Below are positions 54,241 through 56,906 of a stretch of 56,906 nt of DNA, piece after piece; position 1 is the first letter of the stretch, and the number at the start of each line of letters is the position of its first letter. The DNA lies in the NCBI GenBank assembly GCA_022376515.1, contig WTXI01000234.1:1-56906 (forward strand), given 5' to 3'. A program made the translations under genes and the position numbers. The notes below the pieces were generated by a model, which saw only the letters and a program-made list of their open reading frames with translations, did not search any database and was not told the DNA's origin. Source of the stretch: Lactifluus volemus. Its lineage: Eukaryota > Basidiomycota > Agaricomycetes > Russulales > Russulaceae.

Positions 54241-54443
54241 TGATTAACGTATCCCTCATGTCAGTGGCTCTCGTCTCACAGATCGGATAGTGAACTGCGG
54301 ATCCCAGAAGCCCGTTATCGATGGGCGTAATTCAGATTCCCCCAGAGGCGAATTACGGTGCTAGTAATCGTGCACCAACTTTCACATTACGTTGTACGAA
54401 CGACTCGGAGTACCAAGCCCTCTGCCCTTAGCTTCCCTGAAGT

Positions 54444-54930
54444 TTGCGATCCCACCCATTTAAGAACCTGGAAGTGGTGCACCGTAATGTGTCCGCGTCT
54501 CTCCTCATCATGTCTTCCAGTACCCTTTTCATCATGAAGTATCACCGCAGGAAAGTCGCCGTGCTTCGTAACGAATGTTACCGTTATGATGTGGGTGATC
54601 TTATTGCTACGTCCTTTTCCACAGCCCGGACCTGCTGTACATGACAACCCTACTGATGCTCTGATTTTCGTCTCTTGGTGCGATCCCGCTTACGTTAGGA
54701 TGTCGTCGGAATGCACGACGCAATTTTCAGTCATTGAAGGATATCGCTCGCGCAGATGTAGTCTTGCTGGCCGAATTTCCCGAGTGTCGCGAAGAAGGCC
54801 TTGTTCAAATCACTGACAGTGTCTGGTCTACTATTCGCCAGTCCGTCAAGTCCGTCACGGTTGCCCTAGAATCTGGTATGTCCAGGTGCTGTTCTGATGA
54901 CAGACGCGGTCCTACTTCTTTTCAGAGATG
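54444..54930 (+). pseudogene. N-terminal part of the conserved hypothetical gene, second copy
   Basis: TLFIMKYHRRKVAVLRNE (about 54520-54575) aligns with PFLIMSYQDRKIAVFRED of the 49.2 kb copy. ARADVVLLAEFPECREEGLV and SVWSTIRQSVKSVTVALES (about 54745-54880) follow and look like the next exon. The C-terminal exons are not seen downstream. Probably a truncated copy. Confidence 0.45.
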
Positions 54931-54959
54931 AAAGCTTTAACAGACGGCACCTCGCCACT

Positions 54960-56906
54960 CTTATCTAATGTCCTCGGAAGTGGCGAAAAGGACAAACATT
55001 GATTGATCTGATAAGCAGCACGGTAGAAATCAAGAGAATGGGTTGTGGGAACAAGATCACTGTAAAGTCTTGCATTTTCCCTCCCTTAAAATTTCGTACA
55101 TACAGTTGTAAGGTCTGGCCATTCGGACTGTGTAGTTTCAGCCTTTTCTACTTCGAGGTCGTCAACCATATCGTGAGCCGTCGATCGGTTCATACAATTG
55201 ACACCCTTCCCGTGCATAAACAAAGATGAACAAACCTGCCTCCTCGCTGTTTCCAGCTAAGCTCTGTGAAAATCTCCCTAGTGGACCTGGGTGAGGCTGC
55301 CGCGGCTCATGGTGGTCCTCTACGACCAGATCCTCACGATCGTATCATGGTGAGTATAGATGAGCAAGTTACAGAAGATCACCCCAGACGTCTCACATGG
55401 AAGGATATGGGCGTTGAGAAGTAGGATGTATGTATGTTCCCATGTCGTGGCAAAGCTGACCATCAACTGTAAGTTCGGGACATGTCGGTGTGCCGTGTGC
55501 CAGATGAGAGTCACAAAGAGGCTCAGAGGCAAATTTGAGGGCATGTTGCTTCTGGATGTTGCCTGATCTAGGTTGGATGAATGCGACACTGGCAGAGAGC
55601 TATTGTCGGCGTAACTTGAAGTGTCTCGCATCGGCTCGCGCATCATGTGATCACACAGTTCGTGTGTGGAGCAGTGTTGTACAGGTCAGGCTGACTCGAG
55701 GTCAGAGAGGTCACGTCAGAGAGGTCACGTCGCATCGGTTGACCAAGTCAAGGATCAGATGAGGGTCATAACGGCCCAAGAATCTGGGCGCGAACCTGAG
55801 TGCGAACCATCATTGATGACTCAGATCTGCTCTATTTCGTCAATTACGGACCCTTGACCATGACCCCGTCAAGCAAATCGGGTCACTTGACGGTGGGTCG
55901 GGGTCCGACCTCGTCAGACCCGGGTCATGACAACGCTGGTGTGGAGTAAGTTAGTATGCTTCAAATTATATATTTTATCTGTTTTGTGTGAACTAATACT
56001 AAGCTAGGTGAAAAAACTAGTGATAGGTATAAAAGTATCCCTAGGTGAAAACTTGCTCTAGGCCTTGTGCCAGCAAAACTAGCACACACAATATTGCCGC
56101 CGGCAAGTCGGGCCTGGCCCTGGGGTCACAAACTTGGTCACTAGAAGTGACTATGTGACTTTGTCTAGTCACGCCAGTCACATTATTTCACCCGTTCGCA
56201 TTCCGAGTCTGCACTACTGGTAACGGCAATAGCTTGTATGAACACCTGTCAAGCCCGTCAATGACAGGAAGGGTAGAGGAATCCGCCAAAATTATCCCTC
56301 TCAATGATACGAGTAACTACAGTACGAAAGTCGAACAAGTTAACTTTGGCTAATTCTGGGCCACGAGTGCCGTACCTTGACAGTCTTTGGCTCACTCGTT
56401 GGAAAAGTACCACAACGGTGGTAGATATTGTGGTGGTCCTTGGGGCGCTGCGCCGCTGGCCGCCGTATCCCCATCAGGTAACGCAAAAGCCGCATGGTTG
56501 GGGTAGAATTGATGGCGCTCACGCCCAACGAATGCTTGAACGAATTGATAAGTTACGACTTAGCTATGCTGTGTAATCCACTAGTTGGCCAAACAATAAA
56601 TTAGCTGCGTCATGCCAGAGATCTCTCCTTTCACCATGATAGGTCATCACAGTGACGGATCCTAAATGGGGTAAAATGCACCGGATTCCCATCATCTGGA
56701 CCAGAAAGGTGCGGACCATGCGGCCGTAGTACTAGTAGCGCCTAGGGATGATGCATCGATGATGTATAGTCACCAATTTCAGATTCTGGCTGTAATCTCG
56801 CGTCCATGTTTTGTATCACTGGCAGTATCGTTAGCAGTCAAAACGGAACTTGAACTACGATGATGGGTGGGTTAGTGGACGAGTGGTGGCCGCCTGGGGT
56901 CGGGGA
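54960..56906. other. No gene recognised
   Basis: Short frames only. 55690-55735 has a short tandem duplication (AGAGGTCACGTC twice). 55855-56185 is rich in small inverted repeats built on GTCAC, TTGAC and ACCCG. Confidence 0.35.

Noticed and set aside
1..56906. tRNA, rRNA, CRISPR arrays and bacterial-type operons
   Set aside because: None was recognised by eye. The repeats here are dispersed eukaryotic repeats, not regularly spaced arrays, and no cloverleaf with A/B boxes stood out.

Overview
The window comes from a filamentous fungus, most probably a mushroom-forming basidiomycete (Agaricomycetes). The evidence is the density of short spliceosomal introns (about 48-75 bp), a nine-exon V-ATPase proteolipid gene, an SLP1-type SUN-domain gene, a Tad-like LINE and fungal type-B carboxylesterases. 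No bacterial, viral or CRISPR features were seen. The species cannot be named from this sequence.

Layout. 1-31.4 kb is a repeat-rich accessory region built mostly from partial copies of one two-gene block: a small secreted protein gene (called SSP here) lying just downstream of a SUN-domain gene. The only copy with both genes intact is at 27.1-31.4 kb, on the minus strand. SSP copies with a near-identical signal-peptide exon occur at 1.2, 5.4, 20.4, 22.7, 25.1, 27.1 and 52.85 kb. SUN fragments occur at about 3.2, 3.8, 4.2, 4.9, 6.8, 11.2, 13.0/19.7, 21.6, 24.6, 26.1, 32.8, 51.3 and 53.4 kb. These copies serve as dated insertion sites. A 6.6 kb LINE (13108-19692), a 2.3 kb terminal-inverted-repeat element (8811-11106), a probable solo LTR (12058-12949) and a 452 bp insert (6114-6565) all sit inside block copies. 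Other copies in the window show the empty site in each case.

31.4-48.1 kb is gene space. It holds a VMA3-type V-ATPase subunit c gene (minus strand, with a GC-AG intron), then a head-to-tail array of four intact secreted type-B carboxylesterase/lipase genes (plus strand). Each has about 14 exons, including conserved 8-nt and 13-nt exons. A 111 bp MITE-like hairpin lies between the first two.

48.1-56.9 kb is again degraded: two broken copies of a conserved hypothetical fungal gene, two decayed SUN copies and one more SSP gene.

The most unusual signal is the SSP family. A conserved upstream block, signal-peptide exon and first intron precede very different mature parts: FCxC domains, a ten-cysteine domain, or a 63 bp minisatellite. 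In the minisatellite, G-tracts of 7 or 8 bases decide which of three open frames is read. This looks like a secretion cassette with diversifying cargo. The esterases and SSPs would together form a secreted repertoire, but expression and function are inference.
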